Shown one piece after another: positions 24,330 to 32,008 of a DNA stretch of 56,633 nucleotides. Below the pieces are notes generated by a model. It worked only from the letters and a program-made list of their open reading frames with translations, did not search any database and was not told where the DNA came from. Within the stretch, counting starts at the first letter, position 1. Each line of letters begins with the position of its first letter. The DNA comes from Clostridiales bacterium (lineage in GTDB: Bacteria; Bacillota; Clostridia; Oscillospirales; Oscillospiraceae). Location of the stretch: contig JALFOM010000032.1 in the NCBI GenBank assembly GCA_022782265.1, positions 1 through 56,633 of the forward strand, given 5' to 3'. Both the position numbers and the translations under genes were made by a program.

Positions 24330-24364
24330 TCACAGCCCTGCCTTGGCAGGGCTGTGATCATTTT
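24323..24364. terminator. Terminator between XRE and greA genes
   Basis: Perfect 20-bp stem with a TT loop, AAAA and TTTT at its ends; works on both strands. It begins inside the last codons of the XRE gene. Confidence 0.93.
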
Positions 24365-24374
24365 ATACACCAAA

Positions 24375-24878
24375 TTAAAACTGCATCAGGGGCGCGGAGC
24401 CGTCGTCCTCGGTCTTGGTGATGGAGCGGATCTCCGCCACATAGCTGTAGCTCTCGCTTACCTGGACGGTAAAGCGGTCGCCCACTTTCTTGCCCAGCAC
24501 CTGTTTGCCGAAGGGGGACTCCTTGCTGATCAGCCCCTTTCTGGGGTCGCAGCGGACGGTGGTGACCACCTGGATGATCTCCGTGTCGCCCTCCTCCGGC
24601 ATATAGATCTCCACCTTGTCAAACAGCCCCACCTCGTCTGCTTTGGAGCGGTCGTCAATGACCTTTGCCGATTTGATCATCCCCTCCAGATAGCGGATGC
24701 GGCTGCGGTTTTTGTTCTGGGCCTGCTTTGCGGCCTTGTACTCAAAATTTTCGCTGAGATCGCCGAAAGCCCGGGTGCGCTTGACCTCCTCAATCAGCTG
24801 GGGCATCAGCTCCAGCCGGCGGTAGTCCAGCTCCTCCTGCATCTTTTTGATGTCTTTTCTTGTCAGTTCGTCGTGCAT
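24375..24878 (-). CDS. greA: GreA/GreB-family transcription elongation factor
   Basis: 167 residues from the ATG at 24878 (GGAGAA upstream). The coiled-coil tip GDLSENFEYKAAK carries the acidic residues that reach into the RNA polymerase secondary channel to stimulate cleavage of backtracked RNA. The C-terminal FKBP-like half contains ESPFGKQVLGKKVGD. It is cotranscribed with the gene at 24892, whose stop lies 13 bp upstream of this start. Some lineages carry a GreA paralogue besides the main one, and this divergent copy (sequence in the second half is less standard) could be that. Confidence 0.88.
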   Translation of the reverse strand: MHDELTRKDIKKMQEELDYRRLELMPQLIEEVKRTRAFGDLSENFEYKAAKQAQNKNRSRIRYLEGMIKSAKVIDDRSKADEVGLFDKVEIYMPEEGDTEIIQVVTTVRCDPRKGLISKESPFGKQVLGKKVGDRFTVQVSESYSYVAEIRSITKTEDDGSAPLMQF

Positions 24879-24891
24879 GATGTTCTCCGGT

Positions 24892-25299
24892 TTATATGTC
24901 AATATTGATGGTGTTCAGACCGTTTTTGTCAAACTCGGCCAGATATTCCTCCATCCGGGCGGTCAGCTCGGTGAAGTCGTCCGGGTCGCAGTCCTCCAGC
25001 CCCAGATCCCGCCGGGCCAGTTCCTCGGCCAGAATGTTGTAGAACACCGCGTCCTCATAGTCGGCGATGGCCTCGTGTATTCCGCCGTCCTCATAGGCCT
25101 GGGAGGGGAAGATGTGCCCGCGCCAGTTCTGCACCAAAGAGCGCATCCCGTTGGCGGGACACAGGGCAAAAAGCTTCTCCTGGATCAGGTCGTAGTCCTC
25201 AAAACGGTCGTCCCCGCGGGTGGAGTTCAGTATCCAGTTTCCGATATATACCATGTCCAAAAGACGTCTGAATTCCTTGTCTGTTAGCTCAATGTTCAT
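24892..25299 (-). CDS. Hypothetical acidic protein upstream of greA
   Basis: 135 residues, strongly acidic, no membrane segment. It begins MNIELTDKEFRRLLDMVYIGNWILN and ends in TARMEEYLAEFDKNGLNTINIDI. FRRLLDMVYIGNW and the acidic YEDAVFYNILAEELA suggest an all-helical soluble protein. A strong AAGGAGG sits nine bases before the ATG. It forms an operon with greA. I do not recognise the family. Confidence 0.78.
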   Translation of the reverse strand: MNIELTDKEFRRLLDMVYIGNWILNSTRGDDRFEDYDLIQEKLFALCPANGMRSLVQNWRGHIFPSQAYEDGGIHEAIADYEDAVFYNILAEELARRDLGLEDCDPDDFTELTARMEEYLAEFDKNGLNTINIDI

Positions 25300-25403
25300 C
25301 AGAACACCTCCTTATGCAGCTTTTCAGTAAACTGTATTATATACCTATTATAGCAAAGCACAAGCCCAAATTCCACAATTTACAGTAAATTCAGACTTGC
25401 TTG

Positions 25404-25432
25404 TTGACGGAAAATATCCCTTGTGCTATACT
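25404..25432 (+). promoter_or_regulatory. Promoter of the CNNM pair
   Basis: TTGACG (25404-25409), 17 bp, TATACT (25427-25432). Confidence 0.85.
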
Positions 25433-25471
25433 AACCTGTAACTTTATTAAAAAGGAGTTGTATATCCTAAA

Positions 25472-26755
25472 ATGGATGATGGCAGTCGATTGCCTTGGAT
25501 AATCGCAGTCGTTTTGTTATTCTGTGCGGCCTACTTCGCCGTGACCGAGACCGCCATCGCGTCGGCCTCCCGCACAAAGATAAAAACCCTTGCGGACAGG
25601 GGGAATGCCCGCGCAAAGAGAGGGCTTTATGTTCTGGATGAATTTGACCGGGCCATAAGCACTCTGCTGATCTGTACGAACATCGTACATATCTCCATTG
25701 CCACACTGGTGACGGTGGCCGTCACCCGGACTTGGGGACTCAGTGCGGTGTCCATCAGTACGATCGTCACCACGATCACGGTGTTTTTTGCCGGCGAAAT
25801 GCTCCCCAAAAGCATCGCGAAAAAATACAGTGAAAAATTTCTGCTCTCCTGCGCCGGGCCTCTGTGCTTTTTTATGAAGCTGTTCGGCCCACTGTCGGCC
25901 CTGCTCACCAAGATCGGCCAGGCGGCGTCAAAGCTGACCAGGGGCGACGCCCAGATCTCCGTGACCGAAGATGAGCTCTACGATCTGATCGAGGATATGA
26001 CCGAGGAAGGCGCCCTGGACGAGGAGCAGGGCGACCTGATCTCCTCTGCCCTCCAGTTTGGCGACGTCACGGTGGAGAGCATACTCACACCCCGGGTAGA
26101 CCTGGCGGCCATCAACATTGAGGACAGCTATGAGGATATTCTCTCCCTCATCAAGTCTCAGAACCACAGCCGCCTGCCGGTCTATGAGGGCAGTATAGAT
26201 AATGTGATCGGCATTTTGCAGATCCGTAAATTTATCAAGGTCTATCTGCGTCTGGGCAGCAATCTGGACCTGCGGCCTCTGCTGGATGAGGTGTTCTTCG
26301 TCCACCAGAGCACCAACATCGACGAGCTTCTGCCCATCATGTCCAAGCGGAAGATCAACATGGCCGTCGTCACCGACAACTACGGCGGCACCGTGGGCAT
26401 CGTCACCGTGGAGGATATTCTGGAGGAGCTGGTCGGCGAAATCTGGGACGAGGATGACGTGGTGGAGGAGACCGTTGTCCAGCTGGAAAACGGCGTCTAC
26501 CGCGTGGACGCCGAGGAATCCGTCAGCGACGTGTTCGAGCAGCTGGGCTTTGAAGACCCGGAAGAGGACGAGGAGCTGGTGAACACCCTGATGGGCGAGT
26601 GGGCCTATGAGCAGTTTACCGCCATCCCCAAGGTAGGCGACAGCTTCGTGTACCACGGACTCAGTGTGACCGTATCCGCCATGGAGCATAACCGGATATT
26701 GAAGCTGGACGTTGTCCTGCTTCCCGAGACTGAGGAAGGAGGCGACGAGCAGTGA
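25472..26755 (+). CDS. CNNM/CorC-type hemolysin-family membrane protein (first copy)
   Basis: 427 residues. An N-terminal membrane domain of three to four segments (AVVLLFCAAYFAVTETAIASASR) is followed by paired CBS domains (ESILTPRVDLAAINIEDSYED, NHSRLPVYEGSIDNVIG, MAVVTDNYGGTVGIVTVEDILEELVG). A C-terminal CorC_HlyC domain closes it (AVDEESV-like VDAEESVSDVFEQLG, TAIPKVGDSF). Such proteins are linked to Mg2+ efflux or homeostasis, with CBS domains sensing ATP. The SD AAGGAG is 14 bases before the ATG. It overlaps the second copy by 4 bp. Confidence 0.9.
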   Translation: MDDGSRLPWIIAVVLLFCAAYFAVTETAIASASRTKIKTLADRGNARAKRGLYVLDEFDRAISTLLICTNIVHISIATLVTVAVTRTWGLSAVSISTIVTTITVFFAGEMLPKSIAKKYSEKFLLSCAGPLCFFMKLFGPLSALLTKIGQAASKLTRGDAQISVTEDELYDLIEDMTEEGALDEEQGDLISSALQFGDVTVESILTPRVDLAAINIEDSYEDILSLIKSQNHSRLPVYEGSIDNVIGILQIRKFIKVYLRLGSNLDLRPLLDEVFFVHQSTNIDELLPIMSKRKINMAVVTDNYGGTVGIVTVEDILEELVGEIWDEDDVVEETVVQLENGVYRVDAEESVSDVFEQLGFEDPEEDEELVNTLMGEWAYEQFTAIPKVGDSFVYHGLSVTVSAMEHNRILKLDVVLLPETEEGGDEQ

Positions 26756-28014
26756 ATCTTTACCTTGTAATCGTGGGCATCATCGTCTGCGTCTGCCTGT
26801 CGGCCTTTTTCTCCGCAGCGGAGATGTCTTATTCCTCCTGTAACCCCCTGCGTCTGGAAAAACTGCGGGACGAGGGCTCAAAACGCGCGGGAGCCGCCGT
26901 GCGCATTACCGAGCATTACGACGACGCGCTCAGCGCCATTCTGATCGGCAACAACCTGGTGAACATCGGAGCGTCCTCTCTGGGCTCCGTGTTCGTGATT
27001 CTGATCACCGGCCGGGATGACAACACCTGGCTTTCCACGGTGATTATCACCCTGCTGATTATCACCTTCGGCGAGACGATCCCCAAAATCACCGCCAAAA
27101 AGTGCGCCAACAATGTGGCCGTGCGGGATTCCTATATCATCACGGCTCTCATGTTCATCCTCAAGCCCATCATATGGCTGGTGGTGTCTGTCATCAACCT
27201 GATCACCCGGGGCATGAAGGGCGACAGCGGGGACGATGCGGAGGAGGCCGTGGAAGAGCTTCAGTCCATCATCGAGACCGCCGAGGACGAGGACGTCTTG
27301 GACGAGGATCAGTCCGAGCTTTTGCAGGCCGCCATCGGCTTTGCGGATATCTCCGCCTTTGAGGTGATGACCGCCCGCGTGGACGTTCAGGCCATTGATA
27401 TCGACGACGATTGGGACGATATCCTCTCCATGATTGAGGAGGCCCCCTTCTCCCGCCTGCCGGTATATGAGGACAGCATCGACAATATCATCGGCGTGCT
27501 CTACCTCAACCACTTCCTGAAGGCCATGACCGATGACGGCCGGGCCGATATCCGAAAGCTCCTTATGCCTCCCTGCTATGTGTATAAGACCATGAAGCTG
27601 CCTGCGGTGCTCAACCAGATGCGCCGGGATCGCCAGCATCTGGCCATCGTGTCAGACGAGTACGGCGGCACCCTGGGCGTGCTGACCATGGAGGATGTGC
27701 TGGAGCAGATCGTGGGCGAGATCTGGGACGAGACAGACACGGTGGAGCACGAGGTTGTCCGCCGGGAGAACGGCGAGTACGAGCTGGACGGCTCTATGGT
27801 GATCGACGATTTTCTGGAGCTTCTGGGCATCGACGAGGACAGCTTTGAGGCTGAGAGCGGCACGGTGGGCGGCTGGACGGTGGAGTCCTTCGGCACCTTC
27901 CCCAAGGTAGGGGACAGCTTCCGCTATGAAAATCTGACGGTGACGGTTCTGGAGATGGACGGCCGCCGTGTGGAAAAGGTTCTCGTCAAGGCTGACGAGC
28001 CGAAAGAAGAATAA
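26752..28014 (+). CDS. CNNM/CorC-type hemolysin-family membrane protein (second copy)
   Basis: 420 residues with the same order of domains as its neighbour: membrane segments (VIVGIIVCVCLSAFFSAAEMSYSS), two CBS motifs (FSRLPVYEDSIDNIIGVLYL, LAIVSDEYGGTLGVLTMEDVLEQIVG) and a CorC_HlyC tail. It starts at a GTG that shares GTGA with the upstream stop. The tandem pair suggests a heterodimer or two ion specificities; the proteins are similar but clearly diverged. An array of hairpins follows immediately. Confidence 0.9.
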   Translation: MNLYLVIVGIIVCVCLSAFFSAAEMSYSSCNPLRLEKLRDEGSKRAGAAVRITEHYDDALSAILIGNNLVNIGASSLGSVFVILITGRDDNTWLSTVIITLLIITFGETIPKITAKKCANNVAVRDSYIITALMFILKPIIWLVVSVINLITRGMKGDSGDDAEEAVEELQSIIETAEDEDVLDEDQSELLQAAIGFADISAFEVMTARVDVQAIDIDDDWDDILSMIEEAPFSRLPVYEDSIDNIIGVLYLNHFLKAMTDDGRADIRKLLMPPCYVYKTMKLPAVLNQMRRDRQHLAIVSDEYGGTLGVLTMEDVLEQIVGEIWDETDTVEHEVVRRENGEYELDGSMVIDDFLELLGIDEDSFEAESGTVGGWTVESFGTFPKVGDSFRYENLTVTVLEMDGRRVEKVLVKADEPKEE

Positions 28015-28019
28015 ATTAA

Positions 28020-28242
28020 CTGCGTGAGCCAGTGCATTTGCACTGGCTCACTCAAGGCGTCGACAAAGTTCGACGCCTTGAAAACTTATTCAGGAGTATT
28101 CAAAAATACTCCTGAATAAGCATAGATTGTACGCCGAAAGGGGACTACCGTCCCCTCTCTGCGCTCTCCCCATGCAACTCTATGCACTGCCGATGGCTTT
28201 GTCTACAGTCTGCGTGAGCCAGTGCATTTGCACTGGCTCACT
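28020..28242. repeat. Intergenic array of perfect hairpins with a 33-bp direct repeat
   Basis: The 352-bp gap 28015-28366 has no credible gene. It holds: a hairpin with 13-bp arms (28024-28051) inside a 33-bp unit at 28020-28052 that is repeated exactly at 28210-28242; an 11-bp-arm hairpin (28053-28080); a 16-bp-arm AT-rich hairpin (28085-28120); and GGGGAC-TACC-GTCCCC (28140-28155). The remaining 28156-28206 and 28243-28320 show no clear signal. Confidence 0.8.
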
Positions 28243-28322
28243 TCTATCGGTACTTCAGCGTCTATCATCGCCCCGGCTCAGCAGGGGGCGGCCACAAAAG
28301 TCAGCCCCTTATGGGCCTGTTC

Positions 28323-28347
28323 AAACCACCGGTCCAACCGGTGGTTT
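28323..28347. terminator. Terminator hairpin at the end of the EEP gene
   Basis: 11-bp perfect stem AAACCACCGGT / ACCGGTGGTTT with a CCA loop. Confidence 0.7.
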
Positions 28348-28366
28348 TGCTTTTCCCGGAGGGGGA

Positions 28367-29425
28367 TCAGTTCAAGGTTACACGGAGGAGAACAGGGTTG
28401 TGATCCGAGGCAATGAAGCCCTCGTCCAGAATCTCCACACTCTCCGGCGTTACGTTGGGCGACAGGATAAAGCCGTCGATGACGTAATGCTGGGTGTTCT
28501 CTGTGTCCTCCGGGTCATAGGGCTGGTTTAAAAGCCGGCAGCTGGGAACGCGCAGATCATAGGCGTAAGACCAGCCCTCCGGCAGCATGTCCTCTGTCAG
28601 CACGCCCGGCTCCCACAGCTCCGGGTGGGTGTTGGGGTAGACCTCCAGACTCCCGGGGAAGATCTGGTTGAAGTCGCCCCCGGCAATGACGTAGTTGCCC
28701 TTTTCATATTCGGACTGGATAAATTCGTTCAGCTGCCTGGTCTGGGCGATCTTGCCCTCCCCGTCGTCATAGGCCTCCAGGTGCAGGTTTACCAGCACCA
28801 GCTGCTTGTCGCTGCCCTCGATGGGCAGGTAGCTGACCAGCAAACAGCGCTTCAGATTGGCCGTGCTCACCGGCCAGGAGAAGGGGCAGGGCAGGGAGAT
28901 GCGCTCCGCCCGCTCAATGGCGTAGTCTGTGGTGGTGAACAGGCCGCTGTGCACCTTGCCGATGGGCGGCAGGGGAAAGGGGACGAAGGGACAGGCGTAG
29001 TTCAGCGCGTGGGCGGAATTGGCTCCGGCCAGGCAGGCGCTCTGGTCAATGCTGTATGTACGGGAGGAGTTTGTGTCCACCTCCTGCAGCAGCACCAGAT
29101 CCGGGGCGTTCCCGCCGTACAGCAGCTCCCGGATATTCAGCAGGTTGGATTCCACCCGCACACGGTCGGAGGACTTTACGTTCTCGCCCCCGTCCATAAA
29201 GAAGTCCGCGTTGCTGCCCAGACCCCCATAGCCGATGTTCCAGCTCAGCACCGTCAGGCTCTCCCCCTGGGGCAGGGCCGGGGCGTTTTCGTCCCGGGTG
29301 GTGAAGTCCAGCTGCTCCACATTCTCCGGCTTGTATTCCGCAATGCTCAGCCAGGCGATCAGCCCCGCGGCTGCCGCAACGATCACCAGGACGATGATGA
29401 GCAGCACTTTAAGAAATCTTTTCAT
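28367..29425 (-). CDS. Membrane-anchored endonuclease/exonuclease/phosphatase (EEP) family protein
   Basis: 352 residues. Residues ~5-27 (VLLIIVLVIVAAAAGLIAWLSIA) form one membrane anchor, so the enzyme faces outside. EEP motifs follow: VLSWNIGYGG, LVLLQEVD, NLHLEAYD, AGGDFNQ and ASDHNPVLL, supplying the metal and catalytic His residues. The family covers DNases, inositol phosphatases and sphingomyelinases; outside location favours a phosphodiesterase on lipids or nucleic acids. Start has GGAGGTC before it, and an extended -10 TGA-TATAAT lies at 29464-29459 on this strand. Confidence 0.88.
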   Translation of the reverse strand: MKRFLKVLLIIVLVIVAAAAGLIAWLSIAEYKPENVEQLDFTTRDENAPALPQGESLTVLSWNIGYGGLGSNADFFMDGGENVKSSDRVRVESNLLNIRELLYGGNAPDLVLLQEVDTNSSRTYSIDQSACLAGANSAHALNYACPFVPFPLPPIGKVHSGLFTTTDYAIERAERISLPCPFSWPVSTANLKRCLLVSYLPIEGSDKQLVLVNLHLEAYDDGEGKIAQTRQLNEFIQSEYEKGNYVIAGGDFNQIFPGSLEVYPNTHPELWEPGVLTEDMLPEGWSYAYDLRVPSCRLLNQPYDPEDTENTQHYVIDGFILSPNVTPESVEILDEGFIASDHNPVLLRVTLN

Positions 29426-29480
29426 CGAATTGACCTCCGTTTTACATTTAATGAGGCCATTATATCATCTTTCTCGCCTA

Positions 29481-29509
29481 TTGAAAAGTGACAGATGGTG
29501 TAATATAAT
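29481..29509 (+). promoter_or_regulatory. Promoter of glyA
   Basis: TTGAAA (29481-29486), 17 bp, TATAAT (29504-29509). Confidence 0.85.
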
Positions 29510-29610
29510 AGAATAAATTGTCTTCGGCCAACGGCCCCTTCCGGTCCTTCGGGGCATATCCCCCTGAGCGGGAGGCAATAAAGAAAGCATATGATAACGG
29601 AGGAATAAAT
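29510..29610 (+). promoter_or_regulatory. Structured 5' leader of glyA
   Basis: About 95 nt with GGCC-AAC-GGCC and two competing GC pairings around CCCCTTCCGG...TTCGGGG and GGGGCATATCCCC, before GGAGG. It could be a regulatory leader. It does not show the conserved cores of the ZTP, glycine or THF riboswitches. Confidence 0.35.
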
Positions 29611-30852
29611 ATGAGCTACGACAACATCAGACAGCAGGACAGAGAGGTATACGACGCCATGATGCGGGAGCTGCGCCGGCAGCAGGACCATATCGAGCTT
29701 ATCGCCTCCGAGAACTTTGTCAGCCCCGCCGTGATGGAGGCCATGGGCAGCCATCTGACCAATAAATATGCTGAGGGCTACCCCGGCGCCCGCTACTACG
29801 GCGGCTGTGAATATGTGGATGAAATCGAAAATCTGGCCATCGACCGGGCCAAGGAGCTGTTCGGCGCCGAGCACGCCAATGTCCAGCCCCACTCCGGCTC
29901 CCAGGCCAATATGGCCGTGTACCTGGCCCTGCTTCAGCCCGGCGACACCATCCTGGGCATGAACCTGGACCACGGCGGACACCTGACCCACGGCTCCAAG
30001 GCCTCCATCTCCGGCAAGTACTTCAACGCCTGCTTCTACGGCGTGGACCAGGAGACCGAGCGGATTGACTACGACCAGGTGCTGCAGCGGGCCCAGGAGT
30101 GCAGGCCCAAGATCATTATCGCCGGAGCCAGCGCCTATCCCCGTTTTATTGACTTTAAGCGGATGCGGGAGATCGCTGATGAAGTAGGGGCATACCTGAT
30201 GGTGGATATGGCCCATATCGCGGGCCTTGTGGCCGCAGGCGTTCACCCCAGCCCGGTGCCCTATGCCCATGTGGTCACCACCACCACCCACAAGACCCTG
30301 CGGGGCCCCCGGGGTGCGCTGATCCTCTGCAAGGAGGAGCTTCGTAAGAAGATCAACAGCGCCGTGTTCCCCGGCACCCAGGGCGGGCCGCTGATGCACA
30401 TCATCGCCGGCAAGGCCGTGTGCTTCAAGGAGGCGCTCAGCGATGAGTTTAAGGCCTACCAGACCCAGGTGGTGAAAAACGCCGCCGCCATGGCCGACGA
30501 GTTTACCCGTGAGGGCGTGCGGCTGGTCTCCGGCGGAACGGACAACCACCTGATGCTGGCCGACGTGATGAGCATGGGCAAGACCGGTATGGAGGTTCAG
30601 GAGCTGCTGGACCGGGCCAACATCACCGCCAACAAGAACACCATCCCCTTTGAGACCCAGTCGGTGAAGCTGACCTCCGGTATGCGCTTCGGCACCCCCG
30701 CCAGCACCACCAGGGGCATGAAGGAGGAGGAGATGCGCAAGGTCGCCTCCCTCATCGTCCGGCTGCTCCGTGAAGGGGACGAGGCCGTGCCGCAGGTCAA
30801 GGAGCAGGTCATCGAGCTCTGCCGGAGATTCCCGCTGTACCCTGAGCTGTGA
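29611..30852 (+). CDS. glyA: Serine hydroxymethyltransferase
   Basis: 413 residues from the ATG at 29611 (ACGGAGG upstream); a longer in-frame reading from 29518 translates the structured leader and is rejected. Family signatures: [37 protein letters not shown] and [13 protein letters not shown] with the PLP-binding Lys. The enzyme interconverts serine and glycine with tetrahydrofolate and supplies one-carbon units. Its last codon and stop (GTGA) overlap the start of a transposase gene, an unusual partner for a housekeeping gene. Confidence 0.97.
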   Translation: MSYDNIRQQDREVYDAMMRELRRQQDHIELIASENFVSPAVMEAMGSHLTNKYAEGYPGARYYGGCEYVDEIENLAIDRAKELFGAEHANVQPHSGSQANMAVYLALLQPGDTILGMNLDHGGHLTHGSKASISGKYFNACFYGVDQETERIDYDQVLQRAQECRPKIIIAGASAYPRFIDFKRMREIADEVGAYLMVDMAHIAGLVAAGVHPSPVPYAHVVTTTTHKTLRGPRGALILCKEELRKKINSAVFPGTQGGPLMHIIAGKAVCFKEALSDEFKAYQTQVVKNAAAMADEFTREGVRLVSGGTDNHLMLADVMSMGKTGMEVQELLDRANITANKNTIPFETQSVKLTSGMRFGTPASTTRGMKEEEMRKVASLIVRLLREGDEAVPQVKEQVIELCRRFPLYPEL

Positions 30853-31415
30853 ATGAGCGGCCGGTTAGAAAGTCTGTCCGGCTGAAATGCTTCGATTATG
30901 CCCAGAACGGAGCCTATTTTGTGACCGTTTGTGTGCAGGATAAACGTTGCCTGCTGGGCGATGCTGCAGGAAAAAACGGCGCTGGGCAGATGGTGGAGCG
31001 ATGGCTCCATGAGATAGAGAACAAATTCTCCGGGGTGGCATTGGATTATTACGCGGTGATGCCAAACCACCTGCATATGATCCTTTTTCTGCCTGGGGAC
31101 ACGGGCGGCCACGCAGGGCCGCCCCTACGGCCAAACCAAAGCAGAACTGTAGGGGCCGCCCTGTGTGGCGGCCCGGATAATATGGGCAGTCCAGCACCGT
31201 CCCTGTCCATGGTCATGGATTGGTTCAAAACCATGAGTACCAATGCGTATATTCGGGGCGTAAAGGCAGGGGACTATCCAAGGTTTGAAAAACGGCTCTG
31301 GCAGCGGAATTATTATGAACATGTGATTCGCTGCGAGACGGAGCTGTACGAGGTGCGAAAATATATTGAGGAAAACCCGCTGAAATGGCGGGAGGACGAA
31401 TTGTATATGGCATAA
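30849..31415 (+). CDS. REP-associated tyrosine transposase (RAYT, IS200/Y1-like) with internal REP pair
   Basis: 188 residues starting at the GTG that overlaps the glyA stop by 4 bp. HUH motif MPNHLHMIL (H74, H76), a C-terminal helix with the candidate nucleophile Tyr ([23 protein letters not shown]) and [13 protein letters not shown] are typical of RAYT proteins, single-copy domesticated relatives of IS200 transposases that process REP palindromes. Residues 85-109 do not belong to the family: they are translated from two inverted REP units (31102-31129, 31148-31175) and sit in a loop between conserved blocks, in frame. The protein may still be active. Confidence 0.85.
   Translation: MNERPVRKSVRLKCFDYAQNGAYFVTVCVQDKRCLLGDAAGKNGAGQMVERWLHEIENKFSGVALDYYAVMPNHLHMILFLPGDTGGHAGPPLRPNQSRTVGAALCGGPDNMGSPAPSLSMVMDWFKTMSTNAYIRGVKAGDYPRFEKRLWQRNYYEHVIRCETELYEVRKYIEENPLKWREDELYMA
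31102..31175. repeat. Inverted REP pair inside the RAYT gene
   Basis: Left unit runs from CGGGCGGCC to CCCCTACG; the right unit is its reverse complement (about 25 of 29 positions), separated by 18 bp. Each unit is itself a GC-rich partial palindrome. Confidence 0.8.
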
Positions 31416-31416
31416 A

Positions 31417-31446
31417 AATATCCCGGCCATTCGTGGCCGGGATATT
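31417..31446 (+). terminator. Terminator of glyA-RAYT
   Basis: 13-bp perfect stem AATATCCCGGCCA / TGGCCGGGATATT with a TTCG tetraloop, then TATTA. Confidence 0.88.
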
Positions 31447-31472
31447 ATTACATTTGGGCTTATACTAGACTC

Positions 31473-31615
31473 CTATAAAAAGTAGACAAAGTCTACTTTT
31501 TATAGCGCGCCAGCGCGTCGGAGTCTGCATGAGACATCTTCTGCACTTACAGTGCAGAAGGGCGACGCTTCAAGCGGCGCCTTTTCGATAAAAAGTGTCT
31601 GCTTTTTATCGAAAA
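31473..31615. repeat. Second intergenic hairpin array
   Basis: Successive hairpins: 15-bp arms with AAA loop (31473-31505), CGCGC-CA-GCGCG (31506-31517), 10-bp arms CTTCTGCACT / AGTGCAGAAG (31538-31560), an imperfect GC hairpin (31561-31580) and 14-bp AT-rich arms (31582-31615). AGTCTGCATGAGACA at 31522 matches AGTCTGCGTGAGCCA at 28207, linking it to the array after the CNNM genes. Confidence 0.75.
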
Positions 31616-31621
31616 ATAGTA

Positions 31622-31993
31622 TTACAGCTCCGCGATAACTTCGCACTCCAGCAGCACATCCTTGGGCAGCCTTGCCACCTCCACGCAGGAGCGGGCGGGG
31701 TAGGGCTCGGTGAAATACTGGGCGTAGATGGCGTTGATGGCGGCAAAGTCGTCCATGTGCTTGATAAACAGGGTGGTCTTTACCGTTTTGGAGATATCCG
31801 TTCCGGCGGCCTCCAGCAGCGCCGCGATGTTTTTGAACACCTGGTTTGCCTGGCCCTCCAGACCGATGGCAAGCTCTCCCGTCTCCGGGATGATGGGGAT
31901 CTGCCCCGAGGCGTACACCAGACCGTTCACGATCCGAGCCTGGGAATAGGGGCCGATGGCCGCAGGGGCCTTATCCGTCTTGACAACCTTCAT
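31622..31993 (-). CDS. ridA: RidA family enamine/imine deaminase
   Basis: 123 residues, typical RidA (YjgF/YER057c). VVKTDKAPAAIGPYSQA at the start, YASGQIPI, and PARSCVEVARLP with the conserved Arg plus the final ECEVIAEL are family marks. The trimeric enzyme hydrolyses reactive 2-aminoacrylate and 2-aminocrotonate released by PLP enzymes. It is 15 bp downstream of the threonine ammonia-lyase gene, which makes exactly those intermediates, so pairing in one transcript is logical. Confidence 0.95.
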   Translation of the reverse strand: MKVVKTDKAPAAIGPYSQARIVNGLVYASGQIPIIPETGELAIGLEGQANQVFKNIAALLEAAGTDISKTVKTTLFIKHMDDFAAINAIYAQYFTEPYPARSCVEVARLPKDVLLECEVIAEL

Positions 31994-32008
31994 TTTCCTT
32001 AACTCCTT

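Noticed and set aside
25321-25331. Relative of the 33241 foldback end (TTTTCAGTAAA)
   Set aside because: Eleven bases in an AT-rich promoter region with no matching second arm; chance is likely.
28020-28242. CRISPR array
   Set aside because: Only two copies of the 33-bp unit, 190 bp apart, with no regular spacers and no cas genes.
29518-29610. N-terminal extension of glyA
   Set aside because: Would translate the structured leader; the ATG at 29611 follows GGAGG and gives the standard protein.
29510-29610. ZTP or glycine riboswitch before glyA
   Set aside because: The conserved cores of these classes are not present.
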